Positions 41,961 to 51,448 are shown, counted from the first letter of the stretch. The stretch is DNA of 64,000 nucleotides from Candidatus Poribacteria bacterium (GCA_022826805.1 JAJDUH010000072.1:62001-126000); one strand, 5' to 3'. Translations and numbers: made by a program. Notes: generated by a model not told the origin, from the sequence alone.

Positions 41961-43499
41961 TCAAGGTCCTGGCATTAGATAGAGGTGGAAGCCTTCATCG
42001 TCAATAATTGAACCCGTGAGTTTGGTGAGGAAGGTGAGGTTATGCTGTGTAATCAGTACCGGTTCCAGAGGGCGATTCATGATAAGTAGAATGTCCTGAG
42101 ATCTCTCGGTCCGCAGGATATTTGCCTCCGCAATGACTTGGGCGTCTAGGATGTCATCATCATGCATGCGGGCATCGTCCCATCTGACGAAGGAGCCGAA
42201 CCGACTGCCGTGTACGTAGTAAATCTCGTCTTTTTCGAGGTATCCAACGATGGTACTGGCAGCATAATCAATCTCGCCGACCATGACCATATCTTGCATG
42301 TCATTTGCGTTAATATATTCCGCTACCTGTTTCCCATAGGAGAAGACATAGCGGTGTTCCAGTGCGACTGCGGTTATACCACCAATAAACTGACAAATGA
42401 AGATAAAAGTAAGAAATCGAGCAAACAGGCGTTGTGGCAATTCATTAAGGCTTTTGAACGGGAGGCTTATCTCAGGACAATCTCTGTGGATCCACCCAAC
42501 CATCAGGAGTGTAATGAACAAGAAACCGTGATGACGCATACTGCCGTAATACTTTACATAGAAAAACACCAGAAGCCCAAATGTCGCCGCGAGATATATG
42601 AGAAGCGCAGTAGGACGTTTAAGTAGGAACAGGGTGCTGCAAAGTACAAGGAGACAGCAGAACGGGATTTGGATAAATTGGAAGAACGTGTAGGTGTCTA
42701 ATTGGTGCTTGTTCCAAAAATTAAGCGAGAACTCAGGAATAGGAAGAAGTGCGTGAGAAATGAGTTTGATAACCTCACTCAGTTCCTCCGAATTATAGGT
42801 AAACCTCCATTCAACAGCGAATCCCGTATCTGGTGGCGGATTCAGTTGCAAAACCGATGTAATGATACCGATGCCGATAAGTGCAAAACCGATCCAGATG
42901 GGTTTTTTATTTTCTATAGCCTCGATTTCCTGAGCGAGTGGCTGGGAGAGCCGATTACGCCAGAGATATTCACAGCAAAGTGCCAACCCCATCGCGATAG
43001 TGAGCATCAACGCGTGAACACTCGTGTGCGCAAGTAGAAATAGCACACAACCCATCCAAATGAAGCGTCTGTAACGTTCACTGAAAAGTATACAGAAAAC
43101 GGTTATCAACAGTAATCCAAAGGCATAGTTTCGCGCAAGAATACCGTATTCATAAATCACAAAATAACCGAAGCAGAAGAGAAATTTTTGGAAGCGATTA
43201 AAAGGGGCGTAGCGAACAAAAAGATAGACGGTAACAACCGTAATCAGGAGATGGAATACCTGCATGATAACAGGAGAGTGTGTGATGCGGGTCAGTGGCA
43301 TGAGGTAGAGGTGCCACAAACCTGGGTGTCCTTCGTACTTAAGGTGCGAAAAAAGTTCAAAGACTGAGGCACTGTCGCGCGCGAGGAGCCACGCTTGAAT
43401 CTCGTCGCGCCACATCTCATGGTGGCTAAGCGTATAGCTACCTACGACAAAGAAAAGGAACGTTAAACCGAGTGCGTAGTGTGTTTCCTTTATGCGCAT
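41961..43499 (-). CDS. GT-C-type polytopic membrane protein
   Basis: 512 residues with about 11 hydrophobic segments. The first loop has HHEMWRDEIQAWLLARDSAS, like the Asp/Glu-containing loop 1 of GT39/ArnT-like transferases that use polyprenyl-phosphate sugars; ILARNYAFGLLL also fits. The C-terminal part (about 385-512) is soluble, with DDD and EY motifs of unknown meaning. Substrate unknown. It precedes an ORF-free gap and follows the VWA gene by 41 bp on the same strand. Confidence 0.65.
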   Translation of the reverse strand: MRIKETHYALGLTFLFFVVGSYTLSHHEMWRDEIQAWLLARDSASVFELFSHLKYEGHPGLWHLYLMPLTRITHSPVIMQVFHLLITVVTVYLFVRYAPFNRFQKFLFCFGYFVIYEYGILARNYAFGLLLITVFCILFSERYRRFIWMGCVLFLLAHTSVHALMLTIAMGLALCCEYLWRNRLSQPLAQEIEAIENKKPIWIGFALIGIGIITSVLQLNPPPDTGFAVEWRFTYNSEELSEVIKLISHALLPIPEFSLNFWNKHQLDTYTFFQFIQIPFCCLLVLCSTLFLLKRPTALLIYLAATFGLLVFFYVKYYGSMRHHGFLFITLLMVGWIHRDCPEISLPFKSLNELPQRLFARFLTFIFICQFIGGITAVALEHRYVFSYGKQVAEYINANDMQDMVMVGEIDYAASTIVGYLEKDEIYYVHGSRFGSFVRWDDARMHDDDILDAQVIAEANILRTERSQDILLIMNRPLEPVLITQHNLTFLTKLTGSIIDDEGFHLYLMPGP

Positions 43500-43540
43500 T
43501 GTTATGCCTGTGTGCTTTGGATCAAGGCGCTCCTATTGTC

Positions 43541-44617
43541 TTACTGAATCGTGAGACTTGAAATAGGTAACCATAAACCGCCGGTAGTTTTGGCAATAAA
43601 TTTCTGAAAAGGCTCATCCCGCCCGATAACATCTACCTTGATTCTTGAAGTTTTCATCTTCATCATTACGTCTATTGATGAATAAGCACCGCTCACGTAC
43701 TCATCTGTGACAAAAATAAAATGGATTTCAGCATCTCTTCGGAATTTTACCTCGTCGGCGGCGCGGATGAGGGCATCCAAACCGTTCTCATCTCCTCGAA
43801 ATTTAAGTTGTGCGAGGACTTTTTTCACCTGAGCAGTTGAGCGTGTTTGCGGAATCACTTCAAAATCCAATCCAAGAAGACTATATCCTGTTCCTGCTCG
43901 AAAGGCGACGATGCCGATGGTGAAGTCGATACCTACGCTATCAAACAGATCGGTCATACTTGTGAGATGCTCGCGCACAGCGTCAACGTCGTTTTTCATA
44001 CTACCACTACCGTCAATAATAAAAACGATGTCAACGAGGTTTGTACGCTTGTTCGCGACAATATGTTTCGCAATCCTGTTTAGGGCAAGATCGGGGAGTG
44101 TTAATCCTCCAAGATCCGAGGCTGGTTGGGTATTTGTTTCTGCCATAAACCCACCTGTATGCCTTTCGGGCTTGCCGCCGAAGATACCCGAACCCAATCC
44201 AATACCTATTCCACTACCGCTACCAGCGACTGGTTTGGCTTGTAGACCTTTACCATGGGTACGTGCCTCTGAGTGCGTTGCAGAGGAGAGTTCGGGTGTC
44301 TGCAATTCAAGTGGGACATCTTGATGCGATACAGATGTTACGGGTCTCTGGAGCAACGGGGTCTTGACTTGTAGCACTTGTGTGTGCTGCATACTTTCAG
44401 TCATCACCGTCGGTTTTAGCGGTATATGAGGAAGTCTTTTCACCGGAAGGCGGGGGGTCCTTAGGTGAATTTTAGCGATGTCAAACGCCGTACCTGCCTC
44501 AATGTGCCGGTCCGGTTTTTGCCGGTACAAGGCTCCAAGCGTCAGAAACAACAGGATATGAAGCCCAATGGAGATGATAAGGGCATATGGGATATTTTTG
44601 CCAATGCGGACTTTCAT
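43541..44617 (-). CDS. VWA-domain protein with N-terminal anchor
   Basis: 358 residues. A membrane anchor (about 10-28) of the TonB-like type (IPYALIISIGLHILLFLTLG) is followed by a Pro/basic linker (about 50-90) and a Gly-rich stretch (about 130-150, GSGSGIGIGLGSGIFGG). The VWA domain runs from about 195 with the MIDAS motif DGSGSM (near 202-207) and a later VTDEYVSG. VWA domains bind a metal and a partner protein. It may anchor a complex to the inner membrane and reach through the periplasm. Partner unknown. A promoter is seen at 44684-44713. Confidence 0.78.
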   Translation of the reverse strand: MKVRIGKNIPYALIISIGLHILLFLTLGALYRQKPDRHIEAGTAFDIAKIHLRTPRLPVKRLPHIPLKPTVMTESMQHTQVLQVKTPLLQRPVTSVSHQDVPLELQTPELSSATHSEARTHGKGLQAKPVAGSGSGIGIGLGSGIFGGKPERHTGGFMAETNTQPASDLGGLTLPDLALNRIAKHIVANKRTNLVDIVFIIDGSGSMKNDVDAVREHLTSMTDLFDSVGIDFTIGIVAFRAGTGYSLLGLDFEVIPQTRSTAQVKKVLAQLKFRGDENGLDALIRAADEVKFRRDAEIHFIFVTDEYVSGAYSSIDVMMKMKTSRIKVDVIGRDEPFQKFIAKTTGGLWLPISSLTIQ

Positions 44618-44683
44618 TTTTGATTCTGTGCGTTCATCGCAGTAATGCTTGAGTTTTTTGCAAAGCCCATGGTAATGAAAATT

Positions 44684-44713
44684 ATTATAGCATTATCTAC
44701 GCAGTTATTACAA
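44684..44713 (-). promoter_or_regulatory. Sigma-70 promoter of the VWA/GT-C genes
   Basis: TTGTAA (44713-44708), 18 bp, then TATAAT (44689-44684) on the minus strand, about 65 bp before the VWA start. Confidence 0.6.
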
Positions 44714-44741
44714 GCAGAGAACGGAATTATTTGAAAAAAGG

Positions 44742-44770
44742 TTGACGAAAATGTCAGAATTTGGTATCCT
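44742..44770 (+). promoter_or_regulatory. Sigma-70 promoter of the mutarotase-PfkB genes
   Basis: TTGACG (44742-44747), 17 bp, then TATCCT (44765-44770). The leader to 44971 would be about 195 nt. Confidence 0.55.
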
Positions 44771-44970
44771 ATAGGTTAGAGTCTACGCAAAATCAAGGTG
44801 TGGAAGCATTTGATGTGCCTTTTTGCCTACGCTGCTATCCTTGAAAAGTCTACGCTAAAGCCTGAAGCCGGTTCCGATGCATCCGAAGTTGCGTAGTTCT
44901 CAACTGCTAATTTACCGTCCCTCACGTTTGATCACGAGGCGATAATCCGAAAGGCATTAAAAAAACTGAT

Positions 44971-45303
44971 ATGAAATATTACGGTTTGACGTTGAACCTA
45001 AAAAACGACCCAGCCCTGATTGAAAAATATAAAGCGTATCACCGAGATGCCTGGCCAGAAGTCCTTGACGGCTTGAAAGCTGTAGGTATAACGAAAATGA
45101 ATATCTACCTATTAGGATGCCGTCTGTTTATGGCGATGGAAACGGTTGATAATTTTGATATAGAACACGACTTTCCGCGTTATCTTGAAGAGAATCCGAG
45201 ATGCAAAGCTTGGGATGAATTAATGCGAACTTTTCAGGAACCGGTAGCGGAAGCACAACCAGATGAATGGTGGGCACACATGGAGCCTGTTTTTGAATTG
45301 TAA
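44971..45303 (+). CDS. L-rhamnose mutarotase-like protein
   Basis: 110 residues, like RhaM (about 104). YHRDAWPEVLDGLKAVGI, NIYLLGCRLFMAMETVDNFD and the closing WWAHMEPVFEL are the family pattern; His24 of YHRDAWPE is the expected catalytic or binding His. RhaM interconverts the alpha and beta anomers of L-rhamnose; other members act on fucose or similar 6-deoxysugars, so the exact sugar is uncertain. The stop overlaps the ATG at 45303 (TAATG), so the next gene may be coupled to it. Confidence 0.85.
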   Translation: MKYYGLTLNLKNDPALIEKYKAYHRDAWPEVLDGLKAVGITKMNIYLLGCRLFMAMETVDNFDIEHDFPRYLEENPRCKAWDELMRTFQEPVAEAQPDEWWAHMEPVFEL

Positions 45304-45326
45304 TGCAAAAAGGACATACTTCTTCG

Positions 45327-46160
45327 ATGCCGGTAACGTTTCTATCAGTGGGTCATTTTTGTTATGATGTCTCCCCAAATGGCTATATTCTTGGAGGATC
45401 TGCCTCGTATTCAACACTAACTGCCCGGAATCTGGGGCATCATGCCCGTGCTGTCACGGCTGTAGGTGCGAATTTTGACCGACGAAATCCGCTCCTTGAT
45501 GGTATAAAGACTGTTTATTGTGAATCTCCTGAAACAACGATTTTTGACAACCAGTACGATGAAAAAGGACATAGACAGCAGTTTATTTTGGGGGCAGCAA
45601 AGGAACTAAAGGGGCTTGATGTGCCTGTTGAGTGGCAAACCAGCGATATAGTTTATTTGTGTCCTATCGCAGATGAGGTGTCCGCCGAACTCGTTCACTG
45701 TTTCAGCAAGGATACCTTAATAGGTGCTACACCACAAGGTTGGCTCCGGCAGTGGGATACGAGTGGAAAGGTTGAGGCAAAGCGTTGGGCAACAGCAGCT
45801 GAAATCTTGCCTTATATTGATGTGTTAGTCCTTAGTGATGAGGATGTCTGTGTCTATCCGGATGAATTAGAGAAGTATATCCAATTGGCTCCGATCGTTG
45901 TGCTAACGCAAGGTGCAAAGGGCGCAACGCTTTTTCAAAACGGTACACAGTTGGTGTCCGCAGCGTATTCCGTGACAGAGGTTGATCCTACAGGTGCGGG
46001 CGATGTTTTCGCTACCTCCTTTTTGATTGACTATTATCAGAATCGTTCCGTGGAGAAGGCTCTAAACTTCGCACATTGCGTCGCTTCCTTTGCTGTTGAA
46101 GGCATTGGAACCTCTTGTATTCCGGAATTGGCGCAGGTTATGTTAAGATTAAAAATGTAG
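45327..46160 (+). CDS. PfkB-family carbohydrate kinase
   Basis: 277 residues from the ATG at 45327; an ATG at 45303, overlapping the previous stop, would add 8 residues and is also possible. PfkB family: VGHFCYDVSPNGYILGGSASYST at the start, and DPTGAGDVFATSFL near residue 221, the signature-2 segment with the catalytic Asp and anion-hole Gly. It phosphorylates a sugar or a nucleoside-like substrate with ATP. Beside the mutarotase it may phosphorylate a 6-deoxysugar or a derived keto-sugar, but that pairing is inference. Confidence 0.82.
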   Translation: MPVTFLSVGHFCYDVSPNGYILGGSASYSTLTARNLGHHARAVTAVGANFDRRNPLLDGIKTVYCESPETTIFDNQYDEKGHRQQFILGAAKELKGLDVPVEWQTSDIVYLCPIADEVSAELVHCFSKDTLIGATPQGWLRQWDTSGKVEAKRWATAAEILPYIDVLVLSDEDVCVYPDELEKYIQLAPIVVLTQGAKGATLFQNGTQLVSAAYSVTEVDPTGAGDVFATSFLIDYYQNRSVEKALNFAHCVASFAVEGIGTSCIPELAQVMLRLKM

Positions 46161-46286
46161 TCCGACGGATTCAATGCCTTTTCGTCTCTATTAGGATTCA
46201 TATTTGCGTAAAAAAATCAACAGATAAAATGTTACTTTTGTGAAATTTTTCCTATATCACAGATTGCAACTACTAAAGAGAAAATT

Positions 46287-47147
46287 ATGGGTATCCACTA
46301 CGATTTTATCGTGTACAGCAGTAGGACATCAGCAGACAGTTGGGTGATTGGGATGAAGGCAATCCAGGGAGAGGTGCCGCTGGATATTGTTATACCTGAT
46401 GATCAAACGTCCGCTGATCCTGATAACCCGGAAGTAGTCGGTGTTTTGACAGCAGAGGGGTTAGAACGGGAAGCCATCGATGCCTTAGAACTTTACCGCT
46501 ACCTTCGTCGATTGAATCCCAAAAAGAATGAGGCATTCAATTACAATGAGGTGGTTATTCGGAATATCCATACCCGTCTGAGCGCGCTGCCGGTTAATCA
46601 AGAGCTCCGGGTGCAAGTTACATATACCGAGCGGAGAGAACCGTATGCGCGATTTTCATATCAGATTAAGTTGTTAGGTGTCTCCAGAAAATCAGATACT
46701 GATCCTTCTGATCATACGGACACCGGAGTTGCTGCATCCCCTTCCGAAGACGAAGGTCAGCAACTACTGGAACAAAGAAATAGTACGGCGACTCCAAATC
46801 AACCGATATATAAAACTACGAGCACGCTTGAGAAATTAATCTCTTTTACACAAAACCTCCAAAAAGAATTAGATCAGACCCAAAAGCATCTTAGTGTAGT
46901 CATGAACAAGGTTCAGCAATTAGAGGAGGATCGACAGCAGTTCCGCGACATACACAACGTGATTGAGGAAATCCTGGAACGGATAAATCGGTTGGAATCT
47001 GTGGATACCCGGCTTCAGTATCTTGAAGCTGATCGACACCAGATTCAGGATCTTCAACAAACTTTGCGAAAGTTCCTCATAGCATTGAACCAGCAGACAC
47101 GGATGTCACTTCAGGAACAGGAAGCGATTACCGCCGGTGATGAGTAG
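46287..47147 (+). CDS. Hypothetical protein with C-terminal coiled coil
   Basis: 286 residues. Residues 1-130 are a globular region with strands (IHYDFIVYSSRTSADSW) and a conserved-looking YRYLRRLNP stretch. A Ser/Thr/Asp-rich linker (about 133-175) leads to a long coiled coil (about 185-275), rich in Leu, Gln and Arg, for example LQKELDQTQKHLSVVMNKVQ. No membrane segment, no known enzyme motif. Its ribosome site is AGAG before the ATG. It may act as a structural or oligomeric scaffold. Confidence 0.6.
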   Translation: MGIHYDFIVYSSRTSADSWVIGMKAIQGEVPLDIVIPDDQTSADPDNPEVVGVLTAEGLEREAIDALELYRYLRRLNPKKNEAFNYNEVVIRNIHTRLSALPVNQELRVQVTYTERREPYARFSYQIKLLGVSRKSDTDPSDHTDTGVAASPSEDEGQQLLEQRNSTATPNQPIYKTTSTLEKLISFTQNLQKELDQTQKHLSVVMNKVQQLEEDRQQFRDIHNVIEEILERINRLESVDTRLQYLEADRHQIQDLQQTLRKFLIALNQQTRMSLQEQEAITAGDE

Positions 47148-47217
47148 ATGAGGTTTGTGGGAAGTCTTAGCAGATAATTTTGCTCGGTACTCGGGTGAAA
47201 AAAAGGAGAGTTCCGTT

Positions 47218-48018
47218 ATGATAAAATTGGGTACAATGTCCCTAAACGTGAGAAATACCACGGCTACTGCTTTCGCACAATTGGTGTATGATCTCGGATT
47301 TGACGTTGTCGAGTTGCATTCGAGCGCATTTGAATCGACCGATGCGAATTATCTACGTGAGTTGAAGATGAACCTCATGCGGAAAGGGTTGCCGTTAGGT
47401 TACATCGGGGTCAGCAATAATTTTGGTCGTCCTGTTGAGGAGCACCACGAGCAGATCGCTTTGATTAAGCAGTGGATAGATGTTGCGGCTTTTATGAGCT
47501 GCCCGTTGGTCAGGGTCTTCGCTGCGTATGTGCCTGAAGATTGTGAAGACGAGGAGACTTTGTGGCCACCGATGATCGAAGCCTTCAAGGAGGTCGCTGA
47601 GTACGGTTATGAATCGGGGATTCTCGTCGGGTTACAGAATCACAACCATAACAATGTCACACGCGACGGTGCAGCGGTTTTGCGCGCTTTGAATGGGACA
47701 GACCATCCCTATTTTACGCATATTTTGGATACGGGACAGTATGCTGGATCTCCCGGCGCAAGTGGGCATCGCGGTTCTTCACACCCAGGCTACGACTGCT
47801 ACGCCAGTATTGAACAGACGGCACCTCATGCCGTTTATGTCCGTACAAAATTTTATCAGATTGATAGTGGCGTGGAAGAGTGGTTAGACTATCCTCGTAT
47901 CTTAGATATTTTGCGGGGCGTCGGCTATAATGGTTGTCTATCAGTTGTATACGAAGGTGAGTCCGATCCGGTTGAATCGATGCGAAAAGCGAGAAGTTAT
48001 CTGGAATCCATATTGTAA
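47218..48018 (+). CDS. Sugar phosphate isomerase/epimerase-type TIM barrel
   Basis: 266 residues from the ATG at 47218, with AAGGAG upstream; the frame from 47155 (TTG) is unlikely. TIM barrel of the xylose-isomerase-like family: MIKLGTMSLNVRNTTA at the start, FDVVELHSSAF, VGLQNHNHNN and the terminal CLSVVYEGE. Metal ligands are plausible at the Glu and His of these segments. Close neighbours are a zinc alcohol dehydrogenase and a PfkB kinase, suggesting one sugar or polyol pathway. 28 bp before the dehydrogenase. Confidence 0.82.
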   Translation: MIKLGTMSLNVRNTTATAFAQLVYDLGFDVVELHSSAFESTDANYLRELKMNLMRKGLPLGYIGVSNNFGRPVEEHHEQIALIKQWIDVAAFMSCPLVRVFAAYVPEDCEDEETLWPPMIEAFKEVAEYGYESGILVGLQNHNHNNVTRDGAAVLRALNGTDHPYFTHILDTGQYAGSPGASGHRGSSHPGYDCYASIEQTAPHAVYVRTKFYQIDSGVEEWLDYPRILDILRGVGYNGCLSVVYEGESDPVESMRKARSYLESIL

Positions 48019-48046
48019 ACATATTACGACGTAGAGCGAGGAAAAG

Positions 48047-49150
48047 ATGAAAACGCGTGCTGCTGTCATGTATGAACATAACCAACCGGTCGTTGTTGAG
48101 GAACTGGAGTTGGATGAACCGAAGGCAAATGAAGTCCTCGTCCGAACTGCGGCGAGTGGTGTCTGCCACTCTGACTTGTCGGTTGTCACTGGGACGATCT
48201 TTTACGATGCCGCTGTAGCGCTCGGACATGAAGGAGCTGGTATTATTGAACGCGTCGGAGACGAGGTAACTGGGTTTCATCCGGGCGATCATGTGATCTT
48301 ATCTTTCGTCAGTTATTGTGGTAGTTGTCGCATGTGCCAGATGGAAAAAGTCTGTCTCTGCGAGAGTTACGATGTACCGCGCGGTTTTCAGTTAGATGGC
48401 ACCTATCGCCTCCATAACAGTTCGGGAGATGGTATTCTTCAGATGGCGCGGATTGCAACGATGTCTGAATACATGGTTGTCCCACAACAAAACCTCGTTA
48501 AAATTGATGACCGCTATTCATTGGAGAAAGCAGCGCTCGTCGGCTGCGGTGTAACAACAGGTGTTGGTGCTGTGCTGAATACCGCGAAAGTAGAACCAGG
48601 AAGTTCTGTGGCAGTCATAGGTACCGGTGGTGTTGGTTTAAACGCCATTCAGGGTGCAGTGCTTGCGCAAGCAGAGCGGATTATCGCCGTTGATATTGCT
48701 GAGAGAAAACTCAACTTTGCGAAGAGTTTTGGAGCAACAGATGTCGTCAACGCCTCAACAGGCGATCCGGTTGAAGCCGTCCGTGAATTGACCGCTGGTC
48801 TCGGTGTAGACTACGCTTTTGAGGTGATTGGGAATCCGAAAACCATCGTACAAGCTTATAATATGGTTCGAGCGGCTGGCACTGCCGTTATTGTCGGAAT
48901 GGCACATCATCAATCGGACGTGAGTATTCCCGCGCAACACCTCGTCTCAACGGAAAGACAGTTGATCGGTTCGTTTTACGGCTCGTGTCATCCGAGAGTG
49001 GATATGCCAAAATTGCTCAGTCTGTATACAGAAGGTAAGTTGAAGTTAGATGAATTGATTACACGAAATTATCGGCTTGAACAGATTAATGAGGCGTTCG
49101 CCGATATGGAAGCCGGTGAAAATGCCCGCGGCGTTATCGTTTTTAATTGA
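48047..49150 (+). CDS. Zinc-dependent alcohol dehydrogenase
   Basis: 367 residues, MDR family. Catalytic-zinc motifs GVCHSDL and GHEGAGIIE are present, then a structural-zinc lobe with CGSCRMCQMEKVCLC (four cysteines). The Rossmann motif AVIGTGGVGLNAIQGA with the acidic VDIAERKL gives NAD(H) preference. It resembles class III or medium-chain alcohol/aldehyde dehydrogenases acting on small alcohols, or a formaldehyde-type substrate, but the substrate is not set by the sequence. It follows the TIM-barrel gene by 28 bp. Confidence 0.88.
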   Translation: MKTRAAVMYEHNQPVVVEELELDEPKANEVLVRTAASGVCHSDLSVVTGTIFYDAAVALGHEGAGIIERVGDEVTGFHPGDHVILSFVSYCGSCRMCQMEKVCLCESYDVPRGFQLDGTYRLHNSSGDGILQMARIATMSEYMVVPQQNLVKIDDRYSLEKAALVGCGVTTGVGAVLNTAKVEPGSSVAVIGTGGVGLNAIQGAVLAQAERIIAVDIAERKLNFAKSFGATDVVNASTGDPVEAVRELTAGLGVDYAFEVIGNPKTIVQAYNMVRAAGTAVIVGMAHHQSDVSIPAQHLVSTERQLIGSFYGSCHPRVDMPKLLSLYTEGKLKLDELITRNYRLEQINEAFADMEAGENARGVIVFN

Positions 49151-49199
49151 ATACAGTCTGTAATTTTCTATATGATTTGATGCTTCCGTCTACTTCTTC

Positions 49200-49226
49200 T
49201 GTAGGAGCGATCTCCCGGTCGCGATC
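49200..49226. repeat. TGTAGG-family repeat copy with GCGA/TCGC hairpin
   Basis: TGTAGGAGCGATCTCCCGGTCGCGATC, a variant of the TGTAGG family, lying between the dehydrogenase and the lipoprotein gene. Confidence 0.5.
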
Positions 49227-49277
49227 TTCTGTGAAGGGCTAACCCCGCCCCCTAATGCAAATTGTGAGGTAAACACA

Positions 49278-49739
49278 ATGAAGACTTTAAACACTTTACT
49301 CGGATGTTTTATTGTCATCACTTTACTGTCCGGCTGCAGTGCGAGGCGCGTCAATGAGTCTCTCCAAAATACAACACCCGTCGGTGATAAACAGGAGTCA
49401 CCAGATTTTGTCTTCGTTAACCCTTTCACGGATGATCCAGACAATCTGAGTCCGCACAACCCTTTCATCAAGAAGTTAGGAAATATTTCTGAAGTCCACA
49501 CCTATCTCCGACTCAAGCAAAAATTCCTATACGGCATCGGACTCAACGTTGATGAGGCAATAGAATTCTATACTGCAGAAGCCCATCTCTATCCTTCTCT
49601 TGAAGCAAACGCAAGATTAAAAGCGTGGAAAAAGGACAAAGAACGATATGAAAGACTGGGAATCTCAATGGGTGAACCTGTATTCACCTACAAGAATGCC
49701 AGTGATGAAGAACCGGCAGTCAATGAAGAGGTGGATTAA
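49278..49739 (+). CDS. Small lipoprotein of unknown function
   Basis: 153 residues. The signal is MKTLNTLLGCFIVITLLSGC with lipobox LSGC, so Cys20 becomes the lipidated N-terminus. The mature part is soluble, with one basic helix (RLKAWKKDKERYERLG) near the C-terminus. No known domain. Its ribosome site is GTGAGGT. It stands alone between the dehydrogenase and methyltransferase genes, both on the same strand. Confidence 0.7.
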   Translation: MKTLNTLLGCFIVITLLSGCSARRVNESLQNTTPVGDKQESPDFVFVNPFTDDPDNLSPHNPFIKKLGNISEVHTYLRLKQKFLYGIGLNVDEAIEFYTAEAHLYPSLEANARLKAWKKDKERYERLGISMGEPVFTYKNASDEEPAVNEEVD

Positions 49740-49793
49740 TTTCACTAAGAAGTCTCTTAACCAACGACTGATAACTGACAACCGAGAACTTAT

Positions 49794-50570
49794 ATGAAAT
49801 CCGTACATACCACGGTCCGAGAGCAGTTTAGCCAGCATGCAAACTATTATGCGCAGAGCAGTGCGCATGCCACCGGAGACACCTTAGATATTATTTTGGA
49901 TTTCGCTGAGCCGAAGGGGACGGAACAGACGTTAGATGTTGCGACAGGGACGGGATTCACAGCATTTAAGTTTGCACCAAAAGTTTCACATGTCATTGCT
50001 ACCGATCTGACACCAGAGATGGTCGCGAAAGCAGCCGAACTCGCAGAGGAAAAACAGATAAGAAACATCGATTTTTCTGTCGCTGCTGCCGAATCTTTAC
50101 CCGTTGCTGCTGCCTCGTTAGATTTGGTGACGTGTCGGATCGCCCCGCATCATTTCCAAGATGTCCCTGCTTTCTTGAGCGAAGTACATCGGGTTTTACG
50201 AACAAACGGGCTCTTCTGCATGGTGGATTCTGTCTGTCCTGAATCGGAGAAGTTAATAGCGTGGCAGACTCGTATAGAGAAGCTTCGGGACAATTCCCAT
50301 GTATGTGGACGTCCGCCATCTGAGTGGGATGCTATGATCACGGATGCTGGGTTTTCACTTGAAAAAACAGCACACGTCCGAAACGCCCAGATGTCGTTTC
50401 TGTGGTGGGTGCGTCCAAAGGAAAACCCGCCAGAGGTAGTACAGGAAATCCGTGAGGGGTTCGCCAATCTTTCTCCTGACGAAGCAAAAGAACACTATAC
50501 GGTCGATCCGGCGGGTGATGATTTCTATTTTTCCTGGCCGATGTATGCCGTTAAAGCGAGGCGCACGTAA
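49794..50570 (+). CDS. Class I SAM-dependent methyltransferase (UbiE-like)
   Basis: 258 residues. Motif I is LDVATGTGFTAFKFAP, followed by the acidic ATDLTPEMVAKA, and the post-core YVTCRIAPHHFQDVPAFLSEVHRVLRTNG pattern, typical of UbiE/methyltransf_11. Substrate unknown; the C-terminus ends with DEAKEHYTV, DDFYFSWPMYAVKA. A TGA(C/T)AAC-type tract lies just upstream (49761-49790), with no good Shine-Dalgarno site between. Cytoplasmic, no signal. Confidence 0.85.
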   Translation: MKSVHTTVREQFSQHANYYAQSSAHATGDTLDIILDFAEPKGTEQTLDVATGTGFTAFKFAPKVSHVIATDLTPEMVAKAAELAEEKQIRNIDFSVAAAESLPVAAASLDLVTCRIAPHHFQDVPAFLSEVHRVLRTNGLFCMVDSVCPESEKLIAWQTRIEKLRDNSHVCGRPPSEWDAMITDAGFSLEKTAHVRNAQMSFLWWVRPKENPPEVVQEIREGFANLSPDEAKEHYTVDPAGDDFYFSWPMYAVKARRT

Positions 50571-50627
50571 TAGCTGCTTACGCCAAATGCGGAACTAAAG
50601 CACGGGTAACTCTCCTGTAACAACGTT

Positions 50628-51434
50628 TTATTTTTCTTCTTCACGCCATTTCACGAAGTCTGCCTCAATTTCCTCCGACCATTTCCGATCTATTTCCCCT
50701 GGGGTGTACACACCTTCGCGTAGGCGTTGATGCCCGAACCGATCTCGGAGTGCTACCTCTTCACCCTGTTCAACCACCTGTTGGGCAAAGTGTGGTGGAA
50801 TAAAGATAACCCCGCCACGTCTCCCTAAGACCACATCCCCAGGTAAAACAGTCGTTTCCGCAATACGGATAGGGATGTTAATACCCGTGAGTGTGACGTT
50901 CGCGATGCCGGTTGGGTCCACACCTCGCACGAACGTCGCGAAATCGGGTAACTCATAAATGCCGTCCAGATCTCGGATACCGCCGTCAATGACCATACCT
51001 GTCCCCGTTTTCGCATAGATGGAATTGCCGAGGTTATCACCAGCAAAGGTACCGTCCTTGACTTTACCAAAGAGATCCACAACGATGACATCATCACGGA
51101 CGAGTGTATCAATCACCCACGAATTTTGACCACCGACACGTCCCTCTTTTTCACCTTGTGCTGAGACAGCACCATTGAAGTCCGGACGGATCGGGACAAA
51201 AGCGCACGTTACTGCCCTACCGACCAGAATCCGATCCGGATGAAGGTTCGTCCAGTCACCGGCGAATTGGAACTTATAGTCGTTGCCGTTGAGAACACCC
51301 CACGCCTGCTCAATACTGATGGCTTTCATCCGTTGTAGGAGGTCATCAGGGACACGCGGGCGTCCATCAGAAAACCGATCGCCTTCCCACAGATGCGTCA
51401 TCGCAAGGATGCTCTCTTTATCAATAAGTCGCAT
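50628..51434 (-). CDS. RraA-family protein (aldolase/decarboxylase-like)
   Basis: 268 residues. The family core is visible: VVDLFGKVKDGTFAGDNLG and DGGIRD (150-155, with R154 and D155), which bind metal and the keto-acid substrate in HMG/CHA aldolases. It closes with DVVLGRRGGVIFIPP. RraA members either inhibit RNase E or split 4-hydroxy-4-methyl-2-oxoglutarate or oxaloacetate. The motif and catabolic neighbours favour a keto-acid lyase. It precedes, on the same strand after 36 bp, the TIM-barrel gene and forms a catabolic set with it. Confidence 0.82.
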   Translation of the reverse strand: MRLIDKESILAMTHLWEGDRFSDGRPRVPDDLLQRMKAISIEQAWGVLNGNDYKFQFAGDWTNLHPDRILVGRAVTCAFVPIRPDFNGAVSAQGEKEGRVGGQNSWVIDTLVRDDVIVVDLFGKVKDGTFAGDNLGNSIYAKTGTGMVIDGGIRDLDGIYELPDFATFVRGVDPTGIANVTLTGINIPIRIAETTVLPGDVVLGRRGGVIFIPPHFAQQVVEQGEEVALRDRFGHQRLREGVYTPGEIDRKWSEEIEADFVKWREEEK

Positions 51435-51448
51435 GTTAACCCCTCTGC

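Larger units (their letters stand above)
44618..44970. other. Divergent spacer with two promoters
   Basis: Holds a minus-strand promoter for the VWA gene (44684-44713) and a plus-strand promoter for the mutarotase gene (44742-44770). From 44780 to 44970 there is a long leader with no clear Shine-Dalgarno site; nothing recognisable as a riboswitch. Confidence 0.6.
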
